DNA from: AP-15 sp963785565
GTDB lineage: Bacteria > Pseudomonadota > Alphaproteobacteria > ATCC43930 > CGMCC-115725
Assembly: GCA_963785565.1 (NCBI GenBank)
Contig: CAWAVV010000008.1
Location: 1 to 64,000, forward strand
Length of the DNA: 64,000 nucleotides
Direction of reading: 5' to 3'
The notes beneath the pieces were generated by a model. The model was given only the letters and a program-made list of their open reading frames with translations. It made no database searches and was not told the DNA's origin. A program made the position numbers and the translations under genes. This document shows, in pieces, positions 53,221 to 61,256 of this stretch; position 1 is the stretch's first letter; each line of letters starts with the position of its first letter.

Positions 53221-54351
53221 TCAGATGCAATAGGTGCGGATCGGGGCGAAGCCGTTGAACCCGACCGAGGCATAGCTCGCGGTATAGGCGCCGGCCGACT
53301 GGATCTCGATCCTGTCGCCAACTTCGAGCCCCAGCGGCAGCCGGTATTCGGTCCGCTCATAGAGGATGTCGGCGCTGTCGCAGGTCGGCCCGGCGAGGAC
53401 CACGGGGCCACATCGCCCGCCACGGCCCGGTGTCGCGATCCGGTATTTGATGCTCTCGTCCATGGTCTCGGCGAGCCCGTTGAACTTGCCGACATCGAGA
53501 TAGACCCAGCGCCGGTTGTCGCCGCCGCCCTTTTCCGAGATCAGCACGACCTCGCTCTGGATCACGCCGGCGTCGCCGACCAGCGAGCGCCCGGGCTCGA
53601 TGACGATCTCCGGCAGATGGTTGCCGAAATGTCGGGTGACCGCCGCCATGACCGCGCGGGCATAGCGCTCGACCGCCGGCACCTCCCCAGTGTAGTGCGC
53701 CGGAAATCCTCCGCCGATATTGACCATCCGCAGATCGATATCGGCCTCGGCGAGCAGCGAAAACATGCGCGCGGCGGCCCCGATGGCGCCGTCCCACTGC
53801 CCGAGATCGGTCTGCTGCGAGCCGACATGAAACGACACTCCGTATGGGTCGAGATCGAGTTCCCGCGCTCGGCGCAGCAGCCCGACTGCCATCTCGGGGG
53901 CGCAGCCGAACTTGCGCGACAGCGGCCACTCGGCCCCCGCGCAGTCGACCAGGATGCGGCAGAAGACCTGCGCGCCAGGGGCGGCCCGCGCCAATTTGTC
54001 GAGTTCGTGCGCGCTGTCGAAGGCAAACAGCCGCAACCCCGCGCCATAGGCGAAGGCTATGTCCTTTTCCTTTTTGATCGTGTTGCCATAAGAGAGCCGA
54101 TCGGCGGTGACGCCGTTGTCGAGGCAGAGCTCGATTTCCCCGCGGCTCGCGACGTCGAAATTGGCGCTCTTGCCTTCGAGCATGGCGACGATTGCGGGGG
54201 CGGGGTTGGCCTTGACCGCGTAATAGATGCGGGCGAGCGGCAGATGCCGGCACAATGCATCGTACGCCTCCGCGATCGCCTTGAGATCGACGACGAGGCA
54301 TGGGGTCTCGGGCGAATTTTCGGCGAGGAAGCGCGAAATCCTCTCATTCAT
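53221..54351 (-). CDS. Type III-fold ornithine/lysine/arginine-type decarboxylase
   Basis: 376 residues, PLP-dependent alanine-racemase-fold decarboxylase like eukaryotic ornithine decarboxylase. PLP Lys47 is in IYYAVKANPAP; SFHVGSQQTDL, NIGGGFPAHYTGEVP (glycine loop), EPGRSLVGDAGV and the catalytic Cys-Asp segment GPTCDSADILYE are all present. It makes putrescine or cadaverine for polyamines. Ornithine/lysine selectivity cannot be read. No polyamine transporter is nearby. The ATG is family-normal. Confidence 0.92.
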   Translation of the reverse strand: MNERISRFLAENSPETPCLVVDLKAIAEAYDALCRHLPLARIYYAVKANPAPAIVAMLEGKSANFDVASRGEIELCLDNGVTADRLSYGNTIKKEKDIAFAYGAGLRLFAFDSAHELDKLARAAPGAQVFCRILVDCAGAEWPLSRKFGCAPEMAVGLLRRARELDLDPYGVSFHVGSQQTDLGQWDGAIGAAARMFSLLAEADIDLRMVNIGGGFPAHYTGEVPAVERYARAVMAAVTRHFGNHLPEIVIEPGRSLVGDAGVIQSEVVLISEKGGGDNRRWVYLDVGKFNGLAETMDESIKYRIATPGRGGRCGPVVLAGPTCDSADILYERTEYRLPLGLEVGDRIEIQSAGAYTASYASVGFNGFAPIRTYCI

Positions 54352-54523
54352 TATTGGGGGTCATCCTTCCCGCGAGGCGGCTGAGCGAAGCAAGTGCGCC
54401 GAGTCCAATCCGGGAGCCCGGACAACATGAAAAATCACGCTGCCGCACCCTCGGGTTTTGAACCGAGCGCAAACCAGAAAAGCCAAGCCGGTCTTTATGC
54501 CCGGCCCGGTTGGTCTTTAATGC

Positions 54524-54787
54524 TTAGCTTAAACTACTCGGGTCGATGACCCGGTTACCCCGCCCGCGTAGGCGCGTCCCGCGAAGGTTCGCGTCAGGGC
54601 AGGGCACCACGCCCCTCAGTCGGATAGCAACCATATCGACCTCCCTCTCGGGACCGGCCTCGCGGCCGGACGACCAAAAAGGACGCGTTACGTCGTTGCA
54701 TAACCACCATGGGCCATAGGCACGTGCGAGTGCGTCGAGAACCGGATAGATACGCTGTTCCGCCCGGAACGCAAGCGGCAATTCCAT
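54524..54787 (-). CDS. Possible small protein, unknown
   Basis: 87 codons (MELPLAFRAEQRIYPVLDAL ... IDPSSLS). Composition is not clearly coding and no family is recognised. It is the only candidate in the 518-bp stretch 54352-54869 between the decarboxylase and CinA-type genes; otherwise I see nothing there. Confidence 0.3.
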   Translation of the reverse strand: MELPLAFRAEQRIYPVLDALARAYGPWWLCNDVTRPFWSSGREAGPEREVDMVAIRLRGVVPCPDANLRGTRLRGRGNRVIDPSSLS

Positions 54788-54869
54788 AAAATATTCGGCG
54801 TCTAACCACGTTCGTGGCGAGCCGTCGCTTGTTGAACCAAGGACGATCGGCGGTACGAAACTCGCAACC

Positions 54870-55356
54870 TCAGCCGAGCGCTTTTTCCAGCAGATCCAGA
54901 GCGGCCATCGAGAACGTGCGCATGTTGTCGACGCGGTCGGACTTGCCGGTCTCGACGGTCATCGAGCGCTCGCCATTGGGGCCGATCACGGCGATGCAGG
55001 AATGCCCGGCGGCATGGCCGTAGCGGCTGCCGGTCGGTCCGGCGGTTCCGGTCTCGCCCACCGACCAGGTTGTCGCCAGCTTGCCGCGGATCTTGCGGGC
55101 GAACAGCAGCGCATAGGGTTCGGTCGACGGGGTGATGCCCGGTCAGCTCCTGATCGGTCACCGCGAGCAGCGCGCTCCGCGATTGCCGCGTGTAGACGAC
55201 CGCGCCGCCCATGAAATAGGCCGAAGCGCCGGCAATCGCCAGCAATGCCGCCGAGATCATACCGGCGGTCGAGGATTCGGCGATCGATATCGTCTCGTTG
55301 CGCGCCTTGAGCTTTGCCGCGATCCGTTCCGCCTGGGGCAGCAAATCTTGCAACAT
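54870..55356 (-). CDS. CinA C-terminal-type NMN deamidase, frameshifted
   Basis: A ~161-residue CinA C-terminal-like protein (nicotinamide-nucleotide amidase). The first half reads AKLKARNETISIAESSTAGM and AYFMGGAVVYTRQSR. At TDQELTG the frame is lost; one frame over it continues as ITPSTEPYALLFARKI, then SVGETGTAGPTGSRYGH, to LDLLEKALG. A GGG run (plus-strand CCC at 55138-55140) with one extra G explains this. If real, it is a pseudogene; if error, the gene is intact. Confidence 0.85.
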
Positions 55357-55408
55357 CTCTCCACCTCCGTTCCCGAGCCGAAATTGCCGCCGCGAGAGGA
55401 GCCCCGCG

Positions 55409-55525
55409 ACGAGTTACGAAACCATCCTCTATGCCGAAGACGGGCCGATCGGGACCCTGACCCTGAACTGCCCCGAAGACGGCAACTTGTTCACACCCAC
55501 CATGCGCCATGAGCCCAGCGATTAA
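55409..55525 (+). pseudogene. Relic of an enoyl-CoA hydratase/isomerase gene
   Basis: 38 codons read SYETILYAEDGPIGTLTLNC, PEDGNLFTPTMRHE and then stop. This matches the conserved N-terminus of crotonase-family enzymes (typically YETI...GPIATITLNRPE..NAF...M..EL). The codon where ATG is expected is ACG (55409), 8 nt after GAGAGGAG, so start codon and nearly all of the gene are lost. Confidence 0.65.
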
Positions 55526-55576
55526 ATCCGATTGCGCGTCGTGCGCAAGCTTCGGAGGGCGAGGGGCGAAGCGAGA

Positions 55577-56180
55577 TCAGAACCCGCGCCGCGGATTGAG
55601 GCGGCGATAGACTGTCGCCGTCATCGACATCTTCGAGGCTCTCGACGAAGCCGACCGTGACGCTGCCCGGCACGCGGGCGAGCGTATCGGCGAGCGCATG
55701 CGGGCTCGACCACCGCACCTTCTCGAACAGGGGCGGCAATCGCGGGCGGCGCCGCGCGCCGACGAGCCAGAACCCGCCATCGGCGGCTGGGCCAAAAACC
55801 AAATCGTGCGCGCCGAGCTGGCGGAACGCGGCGGCGATGTGGCGGGTCTCTATCGCGGGTATGTCGCTGCCGACAAGCACCACCGGGCCCCGCGGCGCGC
55901 CGGCGATGACGCGGCGCATGCGTTGGCCAAGATCGCCGCCGCCCTGCCGGGACACGGCCGTCGTCCCTCGGCGCCAATGCCGGATGCGGCGGCATGCCCG
56001 GTCCGGCGTCACCGCAACCTGCAAATCCCAGCGCCGGTCGGCGCCCAGACGACGCAGCAACAGCGCGATCATCCGCCGCTCGAACCGCAATGCCGCGAGC
56101 TCGCCGACGTCCTTTGCGAGCCTGCGCTTGCCCTGCCCCAGCGCCGGCGCGCGCACGAACAGCACGAGATGACAGCGCAT
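55577..56180 (-). CDS. DUF2064 / TIGR04282-type glycosyltransferase-like protein, frameshifted end
   Basis: ~201 residues. Start HLVLFVRAPALGQGKRRLAK is the KTRLA-like loop of this family; PVVLVGSDIPAI and LVFGPAADGGFWLVG are its DxD-like blocks, then VRWSSPHALADTLA. After SLEDVDDGDS the direct frame drifts into a long non-conserved tail (to 55491), whereas one frame over gives the usual YRRLNPRRGF and stop at 55577. One extra base near 55608-55612 is likely. The start overlaps the stop of the next glycosyltransferase gene. Confidence 0.82.
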
Positions 56181-56875
56181 CAGCCGTAGACCCGCGCGAT
56201 CCGTTCGGGCGGCATTCCGGCGAGATAGAGCGAGAGGCAAAACAGATTGCGCAAGGGCCGGCGCCAATAGCCGTCCCGCCGGTAGCGGTGTGCCGAGGCA
56301 ACGCAGCACACCCCAATCCGGGCAAGCCGGCGGCGGCTGAGCCTTCGCACCAGATCTACATCCTCCATCAGCGGCAGCGTGGCGAAGCCGCCGACAGCAT
56401 CGTACAGCGCGCGGCTGATCAACAGCCCCTGATCGCCATAGGGGAGCGCGAGAACCCGGCAGCGCCAGGCGACGATCCGCTCCAACCGCCGCGCAGCGGA
56501 CGCCGTATCGTCCAGCGCGAAATCGAAATAACCAGCCCGGTCCTGCGCCGGCAGCGCCTCGAGAAAGGCCGCAACTGCTTCCGGCCACCCTAGCGCCGGC
56601 CGGCAATCGGCATGCAGGAAAAGCAGCCACGCGCCCGCTGCCACGGCGCCGCCGGCGGCGAGCTGGCTGCCGCGGCCGCGCGGTGCGGTTACGATCCTTG
56701 CCTTGGCGGCTTCGGCGAGGGTGATCGTTTGGTCGACTGAGCCGCCATCGGCGATGATGATCTCGCGGACCGGCGGCGCCGAACTCAGCGCGTTTAGCAA
56801 GGACGGCAGCGTCTCGGCTGCGTTCAGCGTCGGGATAACGACCGAGACCCGAGATAGTTCTTGATATGTTCTCAA
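56180..56875 (-). CDS. Family-2 glycosyltransferase, TIGR04283-like
   Basis: 231 residues. GT-A features are VSVVIPTLNAAETLPSLLNA, IIIADGGSVDQTI, GRGSQLAAGG and WLLFLHADCRP with a DxD-like HAD; later LPYGDQGLLISRALYDAVGG and LMEDVDLVRRL. TIGR04283- and TIGR04282-type proteins occur side by side in arsenosugar clusters, but also elsewhere. No arsenic methyltransferase or ArsS is here. TTG start at 56875 is uncertain. Confidence 0.88.
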   Translation of the reverse strand: MRTYQELSRVSVVIPTLNAAETLPSLLNALSSAPPVREIIIADGGSVDQTITLAEAAKARIVTAPRGRGSQLAAGGAVAAGAWLLFLHADCRPALGWPEAVAAFLEALPAQDRAGYFDFALDDTASAARRLERIVAWRCRVLALPYGDQGLLISRALYDAVGGFATLPLMEDVDLVRRLSRRRLARIGVCCVASAHRYRRDGYWRRPLRNLFCLSLYLAGMPPERIARVYG

Positions 56876-56896
56876 TTACGCGCCATTCTGTCCGGC

Positions 56897-57979
56897 ATGG
56901 ATATGTCGAGCACGATCGGACCACGCAAGGGACGTGGCGCGGCCAGCAACGGCAGCGGCCGTTTCGAAGCCGAAAGGCGGGTGGGCTTCGACGATGGCTG
57001 GGATGCGGCCGATGCCGAGCCCATGCCGCTAACCACGACCCTGACCGTCGACTCGACGCGGACGATCATCGCCCGCAACGACTCGCCCGACATCGGCTTC
57101 GACCGCTCGATCAACCCCTATCGGGGCTGCGAGCATGGCTGCATCTATTGCTATGCGCGGCCGAGCCACGCCTATCTCGGCCTGTCGCCCGGCCTCGATT
57201 TCGAAAGCCGGCTGTTCTACAAACCGCAGGCGGCGAGCCTGCTCGCGGCTGAATTGCGCAGGAACGGCTATTCCTGCCGACCGATCGCGCTGGGCAGCAA
57301 CACCGATCCGTATCAGCCGGTCGAGCGTCGGCTCGAGATCACCCGCTCGATCCTCGAAGTGCTGCGGGATTTCCGCCATCCGGTCACTATCGTCAGCAAA
57401 TCCGCGTTGATCCAGCGCGACCTCGACATCCTCTCCGAGATGGCTAAGGACAGGCTGGCGATCGTCACGATCTCGGTGACCACACTCGACCGCACTCTGG
57501 CGCGGGTGATGGAGCCGCGGGCCGCCACCCCCGAACGCCGGCTCGAAACGATAACCGCGCTCGTTGCCGCCGGCGTCCCGACGGGCGTGCTCAGCGCACC
57601 GATGATCCCGGCGCTCAACGACGCCGAGATGGAGCAAATTCTCGATCGGGCGCGCACCGCCGGCGCGACTTCGGCCGGCTATACCTTGCTTCGCTTGCCG
57701 CTCGAATTGAAGGAGCTGTTTCGGGAATGGCTCGATGCCCATTTCCCGAATAAGGCGGCGCATGTGCTGTCGCTGGTGGCGCAGGCCCATGGCGGCCGGC
57801 TGTACGACTCGGCCTGGTCGAAGCGGATGTCCGGCACCGGCCCATATGCCGAGATGTTGCGGCTGAGGTTCGACCGCGCCTGCCGCAGCCTCGGCTTCAA
57901 TCAGCGGACGACGCGTCCCCTCGACACCACCCGCTTTCGCCCGCCCCCGCAACAAGGCGATCAGCTGAGCCTCTTCTGA
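56897..57979 (+). CDS. PA0069-family radical SAM protein
   Basis: 360 residues. The [4Fe-4S] motif is Cys78-x3-Cys82-x2-Cys85 (CEHGCIYCYARPSHAY), then GLSPGLDFESRLFYKP, ALGSNTDPYQPVERRLEITR and TISVTTLD. The SPL-related PA0069 family uses SAM to make a radical; its role is unknown, possibly DNA or nucleotide repair. ATG 56897 is chosen because the conserved GPRKGRGAASNGSGRFE follows. It diverges from the glycosyltransferase, overlapping only if the latter starts at 56875 or beyond. Confidence 0.92.
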   Translation: MDMSSTIGPRKGRGAASNGSGRFEAERRVGFDDGWDAADAEPMPLTTTLTVDSTRTIIARNDSPDIGFDRSINPYRGCEHGCIYCYARPSHAYLGLSPGLDFESRLFYKPQAASLLAAELRRNGYSCRPIALGSNTDPYQPVERRLEITRSILEVLRDFRHPVTIVSKSALIQRDLDILSEMAKDRLAIVTISVTTLDRTLARVMEPRAATPERRLETITALVAAGVPTGVLSAPMIPALNDAEMEQILDRARTAGATSAGYTLLRLPLELKELFREWLDAHFPNKAAHVLSLVAQAHGGRLYDSAWSKRMSGTGPYAEMLRLRFDRACRSLGFNQRTTRPLDTTRFRPPPQQGDQLSLF

Positions 57980-58091
57980 GCGTTTCCGTCCATGCTGCCG
58001 CGATGTGGCGAGCCAGCAGTGTCTTGCCTGTGCACTCCGGGGCGGCTTAGGCTGGCCTCAGCGACAGCAGCCACTTGGACGGAGCCATTCG

Positions 58092-59060
58092 ATGATCGTC
58101 GATGTCCATGCTCACTACACGCCGAGGAATTTCAGCGAGTTGATGGGTGACAGGTTTGCGTCGCCGGTCCATCTGCCGGTCAAGCGCGGAATGGCGCGCC
58201 ATCCGTTCTCGGATTCGCCGGAGGACATTCAGGGGCGGTTTGAGCTGATGGACGCGGCCGGGGTCGAAAAGCAGGTGCTGTCGCCGAACCATCCGCCTTA
58301 TCTGCCGGACGAGGCCGAATGCGTCAAAGCCGTGCAGATGCTGAACGACGGCTATGCCGATCTGGCCCACCGCTACCCGCAACGCATCGCCTCATACGTG
58401 ATGCTGCCATTGCCGCACATCGACGCGGCGCTGAAGGAAATGGAGCGTGGCTTCGACCAGCTGGGCTGTGTCGGCGTCAATATGAACATAATCTGCCTGA
58501 ACCGATCGGTCGCCGAGACCGAGTTCGAGCCGATCTACGCCGAGATGAACCGGCGCAGGGCGGTGTTGTTCGTGCACCCGGCCGGCACCGGCATCTGTTC
58601 GCCGTTCATCGTCGATTACAATTACCGGGGGTCGGTCGGCACCTCGCTCGAGGACGCCACCTTTGTGTTGCACATGATCGCCAAGCAAATCCCGCACCGC
58701 TATCCGAACATCAAATTCATCGTGCCGCATTTGGGCGGGCCGATCCCGATGCTGTTGAACCGCCTCGACCAGCAGGGTCAGAGCCAGAGCGGCCATCCCA
58801 ACCTCGCCGAAGCCCCGAGCGTCACCGCCAAGAAATTCTATTACGATACCGTGTGCTATGGTTCGAAAGCTGCCTTTACCTGCGCTCTGGAGGCGTTCGG
58901 GGCCGACCATCTGGTGACCGGCAGCGACTATCCGGTGTTGCAGGATTACGAGGCGTACAAGGAGACCTTCGGCTATATCAGCCGGCTCGGGCTGCCCCAA
59001 GCCGCGCTCGACAAGATCCTGCACCACAACGCACACCAGCTGTTCGGCTTTTCCCACTAG
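58092..59060 (+). CDS. Amidohydrolase-2 family (ACMSD-like) metalloenzyme
   Basis: 322 residues. HxH motif at the N-terminus (VDVHAHYTP, His6 and His8), VLFVHPAGTG, FIVPHLGGPIPML and GSDYPVLQD complete the metal site. The family includes nonoxidative decarboxylases of aromatic or keto acids. It is only distantly related to the pair at 36722/37932. The GrdB-like gene starts 19 bp after its stop, so they are one operon. Confidence 0.9.
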   Translation: MIVDVHAHYTPRNFSELMGDRFASPVHLPVKRGMARHPFSDSPEDIQGRFELMDAAGVEKQVLSPNHPPYLPDEAECVKAVQMLNDGYADLAHRYPQRIASYVMLPLPHIDAALKEMERGFDQLGCVGVNMNIICLNRSVAETEFEPIYAEMNRRRAVLFVHPAGTGICSPFIVDYNYRGSVGTSLEDATFVLHMIAKQIPHRYPNIKFIVPHLGGPIPMLLNRLDQQGQSQSGHPNLAEAPSVTAKKFYYDTVCYGSKAAFTCALEAFGADHLVTGSDYPVLQDYEAYKETFGYISRLGLPQAALDKILHHNAHQLFGFSH

Positions 59061-59079
59061 TTCCGCGAGGAAGCGATCG

Positions 59080-60021
59080 ATGAGCGGATCGGACGCCGGT
59101 TTGGGCTTCGCCGCGGATTACGACGCGCCGATCCCCTATTTGCAACGGATCCGCCAATATTATCAGGGACTAGGCTATGGCGCGCCGTATCGCTGGGCGC
59201 ATTATGCCGAGGTGCCGTTTCAACCGCTCGGCAAACCGCTGGCCGAATGCCGCGTTGCGCTGATCACCACCGCGGCCCCCTACCAGCCCGATAAGGGCGA
59301 CCAGGGGCCGGGCGCTTCCTACAATGCCGCCGCCAAGTTCTATCAGGTCTATTCCGGTGACGCCGCAATCGACCACGATCTGCGGATTTCCCATGTCGCC
59401 TATGACCGGGAGCATACGACCGCCGAAGACATCAACACGTGGTTCCCGCTGCCGCAATTGCGGCATATGGCGGCGTCGGGCCGCATCGGTGCGGTGGCTA
59501 GGCGCTTCCACGGCGCACCGACCAACCGCAGTCAGCGCACCACCCTCGACCAGGATTGCCCGGAATTGCTCGCGCGCTGCCGCGCCGATGGCGCGGATGC
59601 CGCGATCCTGGTTCCCAATTGCCCGGTCTGTCACCAGACGTTATGTCTGGCCGCCCGGCATTTGGAGATGAACGGCATTGCCACAATCGTGATGGGCTGC
59701 GCCAAGGACATTGTCGAGCACGTCGGCGTGCCGCGCTTTCTGTTTAGCGATTTTCCGCTGGGCAACGCGGCAGGGCGCCCGAACGATCCCGACTCGCAAG
59801 TGTTTACCCTGGCATTGGCGCTGCGCGTGCTCGAGAGTGCGTCGGCGCCGCGAAACACCGTGCAATCGCCGCTGCGCTGGAGCGAGGACCCGTCGTGGAA
59901 GCTCGACTACTGCAACATCGAGCGCCTGTCTCCGGAAGAACTACAGCGCCGGCGGCAGGAATTCGACCGTCAGAAAGAGATCGCCAAGAACATCCGCGAG
60001 GAGCCCGAGGCCGTGCGCTAA
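59080..60021 (+). CDS. GrdB/PrdB-like reductase subunit with Cys at the selenocysteine position
   Basis: 313 residues resembling the selenoprotein B family of glycine/sarcosine/D-proline reductases. VALITTAAPYQPD, GDAAIDHDLRISHVAYDREH, DINTWFPLPQLRHMAASGRI and ILVPNCPVCHQTL are seen. In GrdB/PrdB the last block holds Sec (UGTCTRCG); here it is Cys181-Pro-Val-Cys184, with no in-frame TGA. Anaerobic glycine reductase itself is unlikely. Co-transcription with an ACMSD-like amidohydrolase suggests a reductive or C-S/C-N cleaving step in a degradative pathway (inference). Confidence 0.85.
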   Translation: MSGSDAGLGFAADYDAPIPYLQRIRQYYQGLGYGAPYRWAHYAEVPFQPLGKPLAECRVALITTAAPYQPDKGDQGPGASYNAAAKFYQVYSGDAAIDHDLRISHVAYDREHTTAEDINTWFPLPQLRHMAASGRIGAVARRFHGAPTNRSQRTTLDQDCPELLARCRADGADAAILVPNCPVCHQTLCLAARHLEMNGIATIVMGCAKDIVEHVGVPRFLFSDFPLGNAAGRPNDPDSQVFTLALALRVLESASAPRNTVQSPLRWSEDPSWKLDYCNIERLSPEELQRRRQEFDRQKEIAKNIREEPEAVR

Positions 60022-60289
60022 TCCGGCGCGCGAACAAATGTGCCGCGGTTTTGGCGCGAGTGTCGGCGTCGATCGCGAGGGTGAGGCCGAAACCCGACAA
60101 GAATGCCGAATTTGCCGTGCTTCATCGTTGCTGTCGGGTATCTCAGAACGCTCGACAGCATAATTCGTCGACTTGTCAGTTGTCATCCCAGGTCTACACC
60201 CATCACCTCTAACGGGAGCGAAATGGAATGGGTATGCCGACAAAATCTCCAAGGCCTGCTCTTCGACCGATGCTTGTAATAATATCTTC

Positions 60290-60319
60290 TTGAACGGAAG
60301 TGCTCTTTTGCGCTATCTT
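60290..60319 (+). promoter_or_regulatory. Possible sigma70-type promoter
   Basis: TTGAAC (60290-60295), an 18-bp spacer and TATCTT (60314-60319), about 58 bp before the ATG at 60378. The match is moderate. The rest of the 356-bp gap 60022-60377 shows no gene. Confidence 0.35.
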
Positions 60320-60377
60320 TAACCACGCTGATCCGCGACGCGGCGCGGCGGGGGCATTTGGTTCGGGGGGAGAAACC

Positions 60378-61112
60378 ATGACCCAAGGCAATGCGGGCTC
60401 GCAAAAACGGTCGCCGCGCCAGACCGGGATTTCCGGATTTGCCGCGATCGGCGCTGTCCTCTCCTTGATTGCTGTCTTCGTCATCCCGGCCGCGGCTGCG
60501 ACGCCGCTTCAGCTGACCTACCGAGTGACGCATTCGCGTTACGGCGATATCGGCAGTTATATCAACACGGTCGAGCCCGCCAACGGCGGCACCACAGTCC
60601 TGACGCGCGCGCATTTCGAAGTCAAAATGCTCGGCATCAAGCTCTACAACGAGGATGCCCAGCGCACCGAGCGTTGGCAGGGCAACCGCCTGATCTCATT
60701 CAATGGCGTCACCAACAAAGGCAGCCAATCGACGGTCGTCAGAGGCGAGGCGCGCGGCAACAGCTTTGTGATCAATTCGCCGCAAGGCACGATCACCGCG
60801 CCGGCGACGGTACATCCGGCAAACCCATGGTCGGCCAACTTCCTCGCTTCCAGCACGATGATGCGGCCCGACAGCGGCAAGATCGAGCGGGTGCGTGTTA
60901 GCGGCGGCCAAGAGACGGTCGTCGACATCGACGGCAGACCGGTTCGCGCCCAGAAATACGAGATAACCGGCGACACCAGCTATGCCGTTTGGCTCGACCG
61001 CCAGGGTGTGCCGGTCATGTTCGTCGTTGACGACGACAGCGGCAAGGTCACTTTCACCCTGGCGAATTGCGTCAGCTGCGGCCTCGGTGGCGCACGGCTC
61101 GGAATGCAGTAG
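60378..61112 (+). CDS. Exported DUF6134-like protein
   Basis: 244 residues. An N-terminal hydrophobic segment (FAAIGAVLSLIAVFVIPAAAA) acts as a long signal peptide. The mature region (LTYRVTHSRYGDIGSYINTV, AHFEVKMLGIKLYNEDAQRT, RWQGNRLISFNG, KYEITGDTSYAVWLDRQGVP) is an antiparallel beta domain like periplasmic DUF6134 proteins, function unknown. It ends with ANCVSCGLG. GGGGGGAG precedes the ATG. Confidence 0.75.
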   Translation: MTQGNAGSQKRSPRQTGISGFAAIGAVLSLIAVFVIPAAAATPLQLTYRVTHSRYGDIGSYINTVEPANGGTTVLTRAHFEVKMLGIKLYNEDAQRTERWQGNRLISFNGVTNKGSQSTVVRGEARGNSFVINSPQGTITAPATVHPANPWSANFLASSTMMRPDSGKIERVRVSGGQETVVDIDGRPVRAQKYEITGDTSYAVWLDRQGVPVMFVVDDDSGKVTFTLANCVSCGLGGARLGMQ

Positions 61113-61256
61113 ACGCTTCTCGGCTCGGCTGGCGCAACAGCGGCAAGCCCGAGCCTTCAGTGACATCACCGAGCCTTTGACCCGGCCAGCGCCGTCTATT
61201 GCCTGACGCAGGGCGGGTGCGCCAAACTGCGCGATGGCCTGGGTTTCGGGCGACCG

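Noticed and set aside
53221..54384. The 3' extension of the DUF1194 frame as coding sequence
   Set aside because: Antisense to a complete decarboxylase; no conserved sequence after ~53125.
54352..54523. Possible small RNA or riboswitch in the gap beside the decarboxylase gene
   Set aside because: No consistent paired structure or recognisable conserved element.
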